Assembly: GCA_024400835.1 (NCBI GenBank)
Contig: JAKSMC010000003.1
Location: 1-64,000 of the forward strand
DNA from: Bacteroidales bacterium
GTDB taxonomy: Bacteria > Bacteroidota > Bacteroidia > Bacteroidales > WCHB1-69
DNA length: 64,000 nucleotides
Direction of reading: 5' to 3'
The notes under the pieces: model-generated
Databases searched by the model: none
The model's input: only the letters and a program-made list of their open reading frames with translations
Told to the model about the DNA's origin: nothing
Position numbers and translations under genes: made by a program
Part shown: positions 6,330 to 14,636 of the stretch, piece after piece
Layout: each line of letters begins with the position of its first letter
How positions within the stretch are numbered: position 1 is the first letter of the stretch

Positions 6330-7343
6330 TCAGAAACCGTTGGGGTTTTGTTTCTGCCAGTTCCACGAGTCGCGGCACATGTCTTCGATGTCGTACTGTG
6401 CGGACCAGCCGAGTTGTCGTGCGGCCTTGGCGGGGTCGGAGTAGCAGGTGGCGATGTCGCCGGGACGGCGGGGCTGGATGCGGTAGGGCACTTTCATACC
6501 GGTGGCCTTCTCGAAAGCCTTCACCACGTCGAGGACGGAGTAGCCGTGGCCCGTGCCGAGGTTGTAGATGGAGAGGCCGTTGTGGCGCTCGATGTCGGCG
6601 AGGGCCTTCACGTGTCCGTTGGCCAAGTCGACGACATGGATATAGTCGCGCACGCCTGTGCCGTCGGGGGTGTCGTAGTCATTGCCGAAGACGCCGAGTT
6701 CGGGGCGCTTGCCCACAGCCACCTGGGTGATGTAGGGCATCAGGTTGTTGGGGATGCCGTTGGGGTTCTCACCGATACGCCCAGAGGGATGCGCGCCTAT
6801 GGGGTTGAAGTAGCGGAGCAGCACAACGTTCCACTCGGGGTCGGCCTTCTGGATGTCGGACAGTATCTGTTCGAGCATGCTCTTGGTCCAGCCGTAGGGG
6901 TTGGTGCAGGAGCCCTTGGGGCACTCCTCAGTGATGGGGATGGTCACGGGGTCGCCGTAAACCGTTGCGGAGCTGGAGAAGATGATGTTCTTGCAGCCGT
7001 GCTGGCGCATCACGTCGAGCAGGGTGAGCGTGCCTGTGATGTTGTTATCGTAATATTCCCAGGGTTTGCTCACGGACTCGCCCACCGCCTTGAGACCGGC
7101 AAAGTGGATGACGGCGTCGAAACAGTGCTCCGTGAAGACCTTGTCGAGGCCCGCACGGTCGCGGATGTCCACCTGGTAGAACGGGACAGCGTCCACATTC
7201 ACGAGCTCTGCCACACGCTCCAGGGAGACCTTGGAACTGTTGCTGAGGTTGTCAATGACCACCACGCTGTGGCCAGCTTTATAAAGTTCGATAATAGTGT
7301 GGGAGCCGATAAAACCGGCACCACCGGTAACGAGAATTTTCAT
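6330..7343 (-). CDS. galE: UDP-glucose 4-epimerase
   Basis: A 337-residue SDR-family epimerase of normal length. GGAGFIGSH is the NAD loop, SSSATVYG carries the catalytic Ser/Thr region and [12 protein letters not shown] the Tyr-x3-Lys pair; [11 protein letters not shown] and RRPGDIA near the C-terminus match GalE. It interconverts UDP-glucose and UDP-galactose (or the N-acetyl forms) to supply capsule precursors. The start is ATG at 7343, directly next to octamer array 3. Confidence 0.95.
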   Translation of the reverse strand: MKILVTGGAGFIGSHTIIELYKAGHSVVVIDNLSNSSKVSLERVAELVNVDAVPFYQVDIRDRAGLDKVFTEHCFDAVIHFAGLKAVGESVSKPWEYYDNNITGTLTLLDVMRQHGCKNIIFSSSATVYGDPVTIPITEECPKGSCTNPYGWTKSMLEQILSDIQKADPEWNVVLLRYFNPIGAHPSGRIGENPNGIPNNLMPYITQVAVGKRPELGVFGNDYDTPDGTGVRDYIHVVDLANGHVKALADIERHNGLSIYNLGTGHGYSVLDVVKAFEKATGMKVPYRIQPRRPGDIATCYSDPAKAARQLGWSAQYDIEDMCRDSWNWQKQNPNGF

Positions 7344-7445
7344 AGATGAAGAGATGAAGGGATGGTGAGATGAAGTGATGGAGAGATGAAGAGATGAAGG
7401 GATAATCTTTTTATCGTTTCATCATTTCATCGTTTCATCATTTCT
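7344..7445. repeat. GATGAA octamer array 3 (direct then inverted)
   Basis: Fills the whole galE/ATP-grasp junction and runs into the ATP-grasp gene. The left part is GATGAA words, the right part the inverted words TCATCATTTCATCG, with ATAATC in the middle, so the transcript can fold into a long imperfect hairpin. The last six codons of the upstream gene (NDETMK) lie inside it. Confidence 0.9.
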
Positions 7446-8492
7446 AAGGGCTGTTGTTATGATAGTTTCTGTGAGGTCGCCGAAGGCGGGGCCGTGGGCG
7501 GTTTGGCTGAGGTCAGGGGCGCGGTTCCACTCGATCATGACGGGTTCGCTGTTCTGGTCGATACCGAAGTCCCAGCCTACGAGGTTGAAGTACGGCAGGC
7601 GGAGGTGCATTTCACGCACGATGTCGAGGGCTTTGTCGAAAGCGGGAATTTGGAAGCCCTTGAGGACAGTGCCGTTGTCGGTGGTGAAGATCTTCTTCTC
7701 GGCGGGCGTGCCGTAGGCGCAGTCGAGGATAGTGCCGTTGGAAAGTTGTATGTCGGCATTGATGCCGCCTGCGGTCTCGTTATCCACACACTGGCCGGTG
7801 CGACCGATACGGACGACGGCATAGAGGATATGCACGGTGTTGTCCTGTCGGTACGAGAGTATGCGCAATGTGTTCAGCGACGTAGGGTTGAGACGTGCCA
7901 TGTCGGCATGCTGGCAGACCTTCTCCTGCACGATGAAATTCTTGCCGTACGAATCAAAGAGGTCGGCGACAGAAGTTTTGTCATCGATGCGTCCGTCAAC
8001 GGTGGAGAAGACGCGCACACCCTCACCCCACATGCCCTCGAGGGTGGGCTTGGCCACCACGCCGGCGAGGTTGCGGCATCTGTCGAGCGCCTCCTCGCGG
8101 GAAATCGCATGACGGTCGTCGTAGAAGTAGCCGTTCATGTTCTTCACGATGGTCTTCGGGCGGTTGAGATCTGGAAAGTAGATGTCGTAGATGCCCTTGT
8201 CAACGTATGCATGGCGGAATTGGTAGTTATTGAGTCTGTAGATGATTTCCTTGTGATAGAAACTGGTAGGAATATAGCGCACCGAGAAGTTCTCATTGCG
8301 CGAATAGAAATATTCGTGCCAGTATGTGGGGACCTCGTGCCCCACGAGCGGGCGGTAGAAGTCCTGGATTTCCTTTTTCTGCGCGGCAGACAACGGCTTG
8401 CGGTCGCACTGTTTGAGTTTTCCGCAGATGTTCGCGATGTCAGCTTTTTCGCGCTGCCTTATTGAATATTTGAGATAGAGAGAGGGAAACAT
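7422..8492 (-). CDS. Sugar-transfer associated ATP-grasp protein 1
   Basis: A 356-residue protein resembling the ATPgrasp_ST family found in polysaccharide loci. Landmarks are FYHKEIIYRLNN (about residue 75), VAKPTLEGMWGEGVRVF (lysine and glycine-rich ATP loop), NFIVQEKVCQH, LNTLRILSY, RIGRTGQCVDNETAGG and the C-terminal metal/phosphate part GWDFGIDQNSEPVMIEWN. ATP-grasp enzymes form amide or ester bonds through acyl-phosphates; the substrates of this family are not known to me. It shares RIGRTG..CVDN and GWD with the adjacent second copy, so the pair probably arose by duplication with strong divergence. Its C-terminus NDETMK is encoded by repeat array 3. Confidence 0.85.
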   Translation of the reverse strand: MFPSLYLKYSIRQREKADIANICGKLKQCDRKPLSAAQKKEIQDFYRPLVGHEVPTYWHEYFYSRNENFSVRYIPTSFYHKEIIYRLNNYQFRHAYVDKGIYDIYFPDLNRPKTIVKNMNGYFYDDRHAISREEALDRCRNLAGVVAKPTLEGMWGEGVRVFSTVDGRIDDKTSVADLFDSYGKNFIVQEKVCQHADMARLNPTSLNTLRILSYRQDNTVHILYAVVRIGRTGQCVDNETAGGINADIQLSNGTILDCAYGTPAEKKIFTTDNGTVLKGFQIPAFDKALDIVREMHLRLPYFNLVGWDFGIDQNSEPVMIEWNRAPDLSQTAHGPAFGDLTETIITTALRNDETMK

Positions 8493-8493
8493 A

Positions 8494-8582
8494 GAGATGG
8501 AGGTATGAAGGGATGAAGAGATGGAGAGATGAAGAGATAATCATTTCATCTTTTCATCATTTTATAGTTTCATCGTTTCAAA
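8494..8582. repeat. GATGAA octamer array 4 (direct then inverted)
   Basis: Direct words (GGATGAAGAGATGGAGAG) then inverted words (TCATTTCATCTTTTCATC), centred on ATAATC near 8539. It covers the junction between the two ATP-grasp genes and encodes the last residues (FETMKL) of the second. Confidence 0.9.
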
Positions 8583-9707
8583 TTTTTTGGTTGACATTTG
8601 GTGATCGAGGCGGCCGAATTCGAGGAAGCACTCTGGATGCTGCTGGTAATAGTTTTTCCATGCCAGGTAGCAGTCACGGATTTCCTTACGCCAGCCACGA
8701 CGGATGAAGTACTGCCCAGTGCGGTCCCACATATCGTTGACCTCGATGACGACGGGGCCCTCGTCGGTGATGGCGATGTCCCAGCCGGCAGTTTTGCAAT
8801 AAGGGAAGGCTTGCTGGAAGCGGAGAACTTCCTCTTTGATTTGCTGCCAGTTGTCGATGACCACACCGTTGAGTGGCGTTCCATTATCGGGATGATGGCT
8901 GATATCTTTAATGTTTCGCCAGCCATCATATTGTATGGCGTGTTGTATGGTTCCTGTCTGTGTGTCGACGCAGACGTCAACGTTGCCGCCGCCGCCCGCA
9001 TTGTCCACACACTTGCCTGTTCTTCCGATTTTGATGAATGTAGCTGTTATTTTCGATGTCCCATCCGGATAGAGCGCCGTCATGAAGCGAACGGTGTTGA
9101 CAGAAGACTCATTGAATGCAGAAAATTGCTTTGTCTGGTGAATAGCGCTTTCGAAAATCAAAGGATTCACACCCAATATCTCAGAAAGCTGTACCTGCTT
9201 GCCATCAAATCGTTCCAAAAGCGCATCATGGTCTTGAAACGTGATATGCTTGATTACCCAAACACTTTCTCCGTAAAAACTCTCTGTTGTTTTTATGACA
9301 AAGGAGTCCACCTGCTTACGACGAAGAATAGCACAAACAGAATCCAAATCATACGCAACAGCATCTTCGTTTTGCAGCCTACATTCAGGATTATAGTAAC
9401 AATATAGCTCTGCCTTTCGAACCCCTAAATTATCTAACACTCTATGTGCCAAATATTTGTTTCGTGCTAAAATGTAATATTTAACAGGATTCAACAGTTC
9501 CAAGTAGTAGCGCTGTTCGTTCTCGCCCAAGAAGTTCTGGCGGAAGCCTTCGGAGCGCTTGTCGAACTCGAAGTTATAGTATTCGTTCATATTCAATCCC
9601 TTCTGCCGACGAAGTCGCAGGTAGTCGAACATCACATGCAGTTTGCGCTTGGACGGGTACGTTGCCGTCCAAATGAGTAGATGGTAGAGAAACGAGATTT
9701 TTCGCAT
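8562..9707 (-). CDS. Sugar-transfer associated ATP-grasp protein 2
   Basis: A 381-residue protein from ATG at 9707 (MRKISFLYHLLIWTATYPSK). It has the same landmarks as its neighbour: YILARNKYLAHRVLDNLGVR, FVIKTTESFYGESVWVIKH, NTVRFMTALYPDG, KIGRTGKCVDNAGGGGNVDV and GWDIAITDEGPVVIEVND. Identity between the two looks low outside these blocks, so they probably act on different substrates. The basic N-terminus suggests peripheral membrane contact. A long upstream frame in another reading is a shadow of the acyltransferase gene. Confidence 0.85.
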   Translation of the reverse strand: MRKISFLYHLLIWTATYPSKRKLHVMFDYLRLRRQKGLNMNEYYNFEFDKRSEGFRQNFLGENEQRYYLELLNPVKYYILARNKYLAHRVLDNLGVRKAELYCYYNPECRLQNEDAVAYDLDSVCAILRRKQVDSFVIKTTESFYGESVWVIKHITFQDHDALLERFDGKQVQLSEILGVNPLIFESAIHQTKQFSAFNESSVNTVRFMTALYPDGTSKITATFIKIGRTGKCVDNAGGGGNVDVCVDTQTGTIQHAIQYDGWRNIKDISHHPDNGTPLNGVVIDNWQQIKEEVLRFQQAFPYCKTAGWDIAITDEGPVVIEVNDMWDRTGQYFIRRGWRKEIRDCYLAWKNYYQQHPECFLEFGRLDHQMSTKKFETMKL

Positions 9708-9740
9708 GATGGAGAAATAAAGATTTACGGGGCGACCGTT

Positions 9741-9764
9741 CCCCTTCCTTGAGGAAGGGCGGGG
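9741..9764. repeat. Inverted repeat CCCCTTCCTT..AGG.GGGG
   Basis: CCCCTTCC, TTGA, GGAAGGGCGGGG: a compact hairpin in the 67-bp gap upstream of the second ATP-grasp gene. It lacks a T-run, so it is more likely a dispersed repeat or processing hairpin than a strong terminator. Confidence 0.55.
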
Positions 9765-9774
9765 TAGATGATTA

Positions 9775-10518
9775 TTACAGGTGCGTGCGGTTGTAGCCGA
9801 ACTCTTCGTCGAGTTTCTGCTGGGTTTCGTCGTCCCAGATGCGTTGGATGCCCGTGACTTTGAGGGTGGCAGGGCTGCCGGCGAGGAGGCTGTACGGAGG
9901 AATGTCGGAGAAATCCTTGTTGACGAGGCTGTTGGAGGCGATGATGGTCTCGTTAGGAACCACAGAGCCTTTGGATATGGTGGAACGGTTGCCGACCCAG
10001 ATATTGCTGACCAAGTGAATAGGCTTGGTGAGCGGGGCGATGTGGCCGTCCTTATTGAGATTCTTAGTATAGTGGAAACTGCTGTCGATGATTTGGATGT
10101 CCCACGCCATGCGGACATTGTCTCCAATGGTGATCTTGTCGAAGCAGAAGACCTTGAAGTTGGAGCCGCAGTAAGTGCCGCCGGTGCCGAAAGACAGTGT
10201 GGCATGGTCAGCCACCAACAGGTAGGAACCGAAGGCGAACTTCATAGGGCCACCGAACACCAAAGTACCGTTAACCGTCCAGATGGTGCGCTGCACCGTC
10301 GTGGTGACGTAAGACGACTTCTTGCCGATGATAATCATCTCGGCGCGCGCAGGCTGCTTGAGTACAATCTTGCCCTTAGCGCCACGCAGGGTGAAACGGC
10401 CGTAAACGAAGATGGGCAGCCTTATTGCCTGTTTCCACGGCAGCAAACGGAAGTTCACCAACAACGTCTTGATAATGTTGGTACGGAGAAAACGAAGGAT
10501 CAAAAAGAGATAAGACAC
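9775..10518 (-). CDS. Hexapeptide-repeat acyltransferase
   Basis: About 247 residues of left-handed beta-helix protein: hexapeptide-like stretches run from GTLVFGGPMKFAFGSYLLVAD through NIWVGNRSTISKGSVVPNETIIASNSLV and end in the family's PYSLLAGSPATLKV. The His in SSFHYTKN is a candidate catalytic residue. Such enzymes O- or N-acetylate sugars. The start is uncertain: there is no in-frame ATG upstream of the conserved part. GTG at 10518 (VSYLFLILRF) lies directly against octamer array 5; a TTG exists further down at 10503, and the frame extends through the array to a TTG at 10611. Loss of the original start by array insertion is possible. Confidence 0.8.
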   Translation of the reverse strand: MSYLFLILRFLRTNIIKTLLVNFRLLPWKQAIRLPIFVYGRFTLRGAKGKIVLKQPARAEMIIIGKKSSYVTTTVQRTIWTVNGTLVFGGPMKFAFGSYLLVADHATLSFGTGGTYCGSNFKVFCFDKITIGDNVRMAWDIQIIDSSFHYTKNLNKDGHIAPLTKPIHLVSNIWVGNRSTISKGSVVPNETIIASNSLVNKDFSDIPPYSLLAGSPATLKVTGIQRIWDDETQQKLDEEFGYNRTHL

Positions 10519-10556
10519 GGAGAGATGAAACGATGAAGAGATGAAACGATGAAGAG
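10519..10556. repeat. GATGAA octamer array 5
   Basis: Four words GATGAAAC/GATGAAGA at the 5' end of the acyltransferase gene. Unlike the others it has no gene 3' end beside it; the flank to the right is AT-rich spacer (10557-10691, nothing else seen). Confidence 0.85.
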
Positions 10557-10691
10557 ATTGGGGAAATTTTTTTAAGTGTTTTGATGTATTTAAAAAATAA
10601 TGTTTTTGCAAAATATTTATAACAAATTAATTTTTGTTTATTATTATTTTACACAATTATATATTACTATTTTTCTAAATGAATCAATGTT

Positions 10692-10935
10692 ATGAATAAG
10701 AATTTATCTGAAAAGCAATTTTACTACAAGTTAGCCACGGAAGAGGAGAAATCAACAATGACGATTCAACTTCTGCCAATAGATTTTGCATGCAGGGTCA
10801 TTCGTTTATATATATTCACTTGGCAGAAAACAAAAATGAACATGTTTTATCTAAACAAATACTTCGGAGCGGCACAAGTATCGGAGCGAACATCATGGAA
10901 TCGCAACATAAAAAAGAAAAAATCCAAAAATTAAC
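10692..10935 (+). pseudogene. Four-helix-bundle protein remnant (S23/TIGR02436-like), frameshifted and truncated
   Basis: Frame 1 from ATG at 10692 ends in FACRVIRLY; from there the next frame continues IHLAENKNEHVLSKQILRSG and TSIGANIMESQHKKEK. The joined protein matches the family of about 115-residue four-helix-bundle proteins whose hallmark is LRSGTSIGANI. The frame breaks in a TATATATA run near 10808-10817, and the last 50-60 residues are missing: the frame runs into octamer array 6 at the wzx 3' end. The gene is antisense to the operon. The long N-terminal extension (MNKNLSEKQFYYKLATEEEK) is not typical of the family. Confidence 0.7.
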
Positions 10936-10938
10936 CCC

Positions 10939-10966
10939 CCATCATCATTTCATCTTTTCATCTTTG
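10939..10966. repeat. GATGAA octamer array 6 (inverted words only)
   Basis: CATCATCATTTCATCTTTTC at the wzx 3' end. It encodes the last residues of the flippase (KMKR) and also truncates the four-helix-bundle remnant on the other strand. Confidence 0.85.
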
Positions 10967-12389
10967 AGAGTAAGATTTCGCGATAGGTTTGATAGCCTTC
11001 CATTTTGAAGGCGATGGAGAGCAACCAGTAGAGGAGGCAGTAGATGGCCATTTGGATGACCATGACGAGATATTCGTGGAGGGGAATGAGAGAGCCGAGG
11101 AAGTAAACGGCTGCGGCAAGGAGTGCGGAGAGAAGATAGCAAAATCCGACGTCTTTGATTTGGGCCCAGATACCGTAGTTGATGAGTTTCTTGTTTACGA
11201 TGGCATTGATAATGACGCAGATGTAGCCGACGGAAGTGACGCCCCAGAGGAGGCCCATGATGCCGAACTGTACACCGAAGAATATCAAACCAATGCCGAT
11301 GAGACGTTTGGAGAGTTGGACGAAGAAATAGATTTTGCTCTTGCCTAAAGATTTGATAACGTTAGTATTAAGAGTATTGAGCGTGTAGACCATGCTGGAA
11401 ATGCAGAGGATCTGGAAGAAAGGCACGGAGGGTTCCCAATTTTTGCCGTATAGCAGGGTGATGAGCGGATGGGCAACGACAATCATAAGGGCCATCAGCG
11501 GGAAGTTGAGATAAGTGATGGCTTTGATGTTCTTGCGGACGCCGTTGAGAAGGCGCTCTTTGTCATCCTGGAGGGCGGCGAAGACAGGGAATGAAACCTG
11601 ATTGACGACCTGCGACAGCGAGTCGGTGGGCATGGCTTCCAGCTTCTTGGCCTGATTGTAGTAGCCGAGGTCGGTAGCCGAGTAGAGGCGGCCGATGATG
11701 AGGCTCTGAAGGTTGGTATAGACCGTCTCAACCAATGAGGAGAGGGCCATCAGTCCGCCGAAGGCAAAGAGGTCTTTCAGAGACTGGAGGCTGAACTCCC
11801 AGGTGGGACGCCAGGTGCTCATCTTCCAGAGGAGCAGCACACCGGCAAGGGCGGTGACAATCTGGGAAGCCACGAGGCTCCAGACGCCGTAGCCCAAAAC
11901 GGCCATCACAATAGCCACGACCGTACCGATAGCAGTGGCCACGATGTTGCGCACGGAAAGTTCCTTGAAGCGCAGTTGTTTTTGCAGCTGGCTGGACTGC
12001 ACCATGGAAAAAGCCTGTATGATCAAAACGATGCTCTGCACGCGCAACACGGCGCTGAGTTCGGGCATCTTGTAGTAGTTTGCAATCGCAGGGCTGCAGA
12101 AGAATAGCAGCCAGAAGAAGAACAAGGAAGCCGCCAAGTTCCAATAGAACACCGACGTGTAGTCGATATGGGAGGGCTCCTTTTTCTGGATGAGGGCCGC
12201 ACCAAATCCCGCCGTCACGAAGATGGAGGAAATGGCGATGAAGACCTGGAGCATGGCCACGCAACCGAAGTCCGAAGGCAGCAACAGTCGCGCCAAGACC
12301 AAGTTGGAGACAAAAGCAAGACCTGTGGTACCGAACTTGCCGATACCCGTCCAAATCATTCCGGAAATGGTCTTCTCTTTGTAGTCCAC
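10950..12389 (-). CDS. Polysaccharide flippase (Wzx/WzxC type)
   Basis: A 479-residue integral membrane protein of the MOP superfamily with about 12-14 hydrophobic segments spread over its length. The N-terminus (V/M)DYKEKTISGMIWTGIGKFG and the downstream LVLARLLLPSDFGCVAMLQV match the lipopolysaccharide biosynthesis translocase family. It would flip the undecaprenyl-linked repeat unit to the periplasm for Wzy-type polymerisation. The start codon is GTG at 12389, supported because the family begins at exactly this motif; an internal ATG would cut the first helix. Its final KMKR is encoded by array 6. Confidence 0.88.
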   Translation of the reverse strand: MDYKEKTISGMIWTGIGKFGTTGLAFVSNLVLARLLLPSDFGCVAMLQVFIAISSIFVTAGFGAALIQKKEPSHIDYTSVFYWNLAASLFFFWLLFFCSPAIANYYKMPELSAVLRVQSIVLIIQAFSMVQSSQLQKQLRFKELSVRNIVATAIGTVVAIVMAVLGYGVWSLVASQIVTALAGVLLLWKMSTWRPTWEFSLQSLKDLFAFGGLMALSSLVETVYTNLQSLIIGRLYSATDLGYYNQAKKLEAMPTDSLSQVVNQVSFPVFAALQDDKERLLNGVRKNIKAITYLNFPLMALMIVVAHPLITLLYGKNWEPSVPFFQILCISSMVYTLNTLNTNVIKSLGKSKIYFFVQLSKRLIGIGLIFFGVQFGIMGLLWGVTSVGYICVIINAIVNKKLINYGIWAQIKDVGFCYLLSALLAAAVYFLGSLIPLHEYLVMVIQMAIYCLLYWLLSIAFKMEGYQTYREILLSKMKR

Positions 12390-12397
12390 TTTGTTGG

Positions 12398-12466
12398 GGA
12401 TGAAGAGATAAAGAGATGAAGGGATGAAGGGATTATCGTTTCATCACTTCATCGTTTCATCATTTT
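12398..12466. repeat. GATGAA octamer array 7 (direct then inverted)
   Basis: GATGAAGAGATAAAGAGATG words followed by TCGTTTCATCACTTCATCG words; centre near 12433. It fills the junction between the opine-dehydrogenase-like gene and wzx and touches the stop codon of the former. Confidence 0.9.
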
Positions 12467-13542
12467 ATAGCTTCCCGGATTTCCTCTTTTGTCACATCAT
12501 CTTTCTGCAGCAAGTATTGGATTGTGCGGGCGTTGGCGCGGAGGTCCTTGTTGAGGAGTGCGGAGGCCAACGTCATAATGGATTCCTGGATGGAGGTGTC
12601 CACTCCGACAATCTTGCCGATGGAGATGAAAAGTCCCAAACCCATGGGCACGTCTTCATTGAGGTAGCGGTGGTTGATGAAAGATGGTCCCTTGTTGGCG
12701 GCGTTGGCAAAGGAGCGGAACACCGTCATGGCATCGATATTGAGGTTTTCCTCGTTGCGCCACTTGGCGGCCTCGAAGTAGTCGAGGGGCTCGCAGCCGA
12801 ACTCTTGCAATATAAGGTTCTTCTGTTTGTCAAAAGCCTTGATGACGTTAACCACAGAGTCGGTGAAGGCTTCCTTGTACATCCAGAACTCGCCCTTGCT
12901 GTGTTCGATGCGGGAAGCAGAGAAGAGGATGCCGATGGGATGCACTATCATGTTGGGGTTGTGCAACGCAGACTCGAGGATGTTGCGGCGCGCGTATTTG
13001 GTGTTGACGAAGCACTGCGACATCAGGCCGAGCACGTAGTCCGTCTTGGCGGTAGGCAGCACGGAGATGGCGTTGCGCGGGTTATAGAAAGTGATGTGGA
13101 CATACATGGAATCGACGATGCGGCCGTTGTATGCCGTGGTTTCCCACTCACTGTATATGATGTCTTTTTGGATATACTTCTTAAAGATGAAGCTGCCCAT
13201 GTAGCCGGGCACCAAGATGATGATCTGGCCGTCGCGCACGTAAGGGGCAATCTTCTGAGCCACGAACTCGTGCTGTGACGTGGTGGTCATCACCATGATG
13301 ATGTCGGCGAAGGAGATAGCCTCCTCCACGTCACGGGTGATGAACTTGGGGCGCACGAAGAAACGATGGCCACCGTTGGTCTCGTCCTTCACGTTATAGC
13401 CACCTTCCTGGCTGATGACGTTGAAAAATTCGTCATTGAAGGTGTTGGAGGTCTTCAAAATGCCGACCTCGTGATTATTCTGAAGCAGTTTGGCTGCGTG
13501 AATCAATCCAGAGTTGCCACAGCCGACGATGGTGATTTTCAT
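12460..13542 (-). CDS. NAD/NADP octopine/nopaline dehydrogenase family protein
   Basis: A 360-residue enzyme. MKITIVGCGNSGLIHAAKLL is the Rossmann region, ADIIMVMTTTSQHEFVAQKI follows the family pattern for the nucleotide domain, and HNPNMIVHPIG at the start of the C-terminal domain carries the conserved His of opine dehydrogenases. Such enzymes reductively condense a 2-oxo acid with an amino group, giving N-(1-carboxyethyl)-type products. In a capsule operon it could supply an unusual amino-acid decoration; the substrate cannot be read from sequence. Confidence 0.85.
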   Translation of the reverse strand: MKITIVGCGNSGLIHAAKLLQNNHEVGILKTSNTFNDEFFNVISQEGGYNVKDETNGGHRFFVRPKFITRDVEEAISFADIIMVMTTTSQHEFVAQKIAPYVRDGQIIILVPGYMGSFIFKKYIQKDIIYSEWETTAYNGRIVDSMYVHITFYNPRNAISVLPTAKTDYVLGLMSQCFVNTKYARRNILESALHNPNMIVHPIGILFSASRIEHSKGEFWMYKEAFTDSVVNVIKAFDKQKNLILQEFGCEPLDYFEAAKWRNEENLNIDAMTVFRSFANAANKGPSFINHRYLNEDVPMGLGLFISIGKIVGVDTSIQESIMTLASALLNKDLRANARTIQYLLQKDDVTKEEIREAIK

Positions 13543-13544
13543 AT

Positions 13545-13578
13545 TGATGAAGAAATAAAGAGATGAAGAGATGAAGGG
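13545..13578. repeat. GATGAA octamer array 8
   Basis: ATTGATGAAGAAATAAAGAG and the following GATGAAGG word, directly upstream of the opine-dehydrogenase-like ATG. No inverted half is seen. Confidence 0.8.
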
Positions 13579-13592
13579 TTGTCAGGTGATTG

Positions 13593-14609
13593 TTAGTTAC
13601 GGCTTATCTTCTCCCAAATCCATTTTCTAACTTGGTCCGTGAGTATGGCCATCACAAAAACGAGCAAAATGAATGCGGCCGTGAATACGACCACAGCAGG
13701 GCCATTGAAAGTGCTGTAGATATGCTTGATAGTGTGTGCATATACCGGACGCCCGAAATAGGGATTCTGCTGGATGAGAAACACGGCGAAACAGGAGCCG
13801 GCCACCCAGTTGACGAATTTGTTTTGGAAGTCGAGTTTGCTGAAATAGAGCAACAGATAAAGAGCTTCCGCAATGATAATAGGGCTGGTGAGCCGATAGA
13901 CTACGTCGATAGTACTTTCGGAGCAGCCGAGACGCAGCATCACGAAGGCTGCTGCAGTGGTAAGCAAGACGATGGCCCAGTAGATGAGCATGTCATACTT
14001 GCGGGGAAGTGTGAACGGGCGGCACGGATAGAGTCGCACGTAGCGTGCCAGAAGGTAGAGCCCGAAGAAGGAGATGACCGAATAGCCCCGCTCGAACCAA
14101 GCCGCACCGGTTGTGAGCCAGCCATAAATGGACTGGAAAGCGAAAAACGCGACGAGCACAATGCGAAGCTGCTTTTCGGTGGCCGCCTCCACAAAGGCGT
14201 TGAGCGCCGGAGCGAAAATCATCAGGCAGAGGTAGGCCTTGATGAACCAGAACGAGTTGACAAACAGCAGCACGTTCTGAATGGATTTCCAGTCGAGATG
14301 CGCGCGCCCGAGGCAGAGCATCACCCCGAAGATGATTATGGAGTAGAAGAAGCACTGGAACAAAAAGTTGACCACGCTCTTCACTTTGGTACGAATGCCG
14401 AACCACCCGGAAATCAGCACGAACACCAATACGGCAATCACAGAGAAGGATTGGAAGAAAAGCCGTGTGACAACGTTCAGAGGCGTGACGACAGCCTCTG
14501 CAGGCGTCGGCACTCCAAGAGAATAGAAGCCCGCGTGCACAGTCAACACCAGCAGCATTGCCACGATGCGGAGCAACTCTATATTGGATTTACGTACAGC
14601 CGTGGTCAT
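13593..14609 (-). CDS. Acyltransferase family 3 membrane protein
   Basis: A 338-residue protein with about ten hydrophobic segments. The N-terminus KSNIELLRIVAMLLVLTVHA is the acyltransferase-3 signature (R/H pair around a first helix), and FWFIKAYLCLMIFAPALNAF is the second conserved block. These enzymes transfer acetyl or other acyl groups to periplasmic or cytoplasmic sugars. It sits between ugd and the opine-dehydrogenase-like gene. A very long open frame on the plus strand (13590-15728) is antisense to this gene and ugd and is not considered real. Confidence 0.88.
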   Translation of the reverse strand: MTTAVRKSNIELLRIVAMLLVLTVHAGFYSLGVPTPAEAVVTPLNVVTRLFFQSFSVIAVLVFVLISGWFGIRTKVKSVVNFLFQCFFYSIIIFGVMLCLGRAHLDWKSIQNVLLFVNSFWFIKAYLCLMIFAPALNAFVEAATEKQLRIVLVAFFAFQSIYGWLTTGAAWFERGYSVISFFGLYLLARYVRLYPCRPFTLPRKYDMLIYWAIVLLTTAAAFVMLRLGCSESTIDVVYRLTSPIIIAEALYLLLYFSKLDFQNKFVNWVAGSCFAVFLIQQNPYFGRPVYAHTIKHIYSTFNGPAVVVFTAAFILLVFVMAILTDQVRKWIWEKISRN

Positions 14610-14636
14610 CCGAAAATGCGATTTTCAGATTATCAA

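Noticed and set aside
10519..10611. N-terminal extension of the acyltransferase to a TTG at 10611
   Set aside because: It translates octamer array 5 and AT-rich spacer and has no counterpart in the family; kept only as an alternative start.
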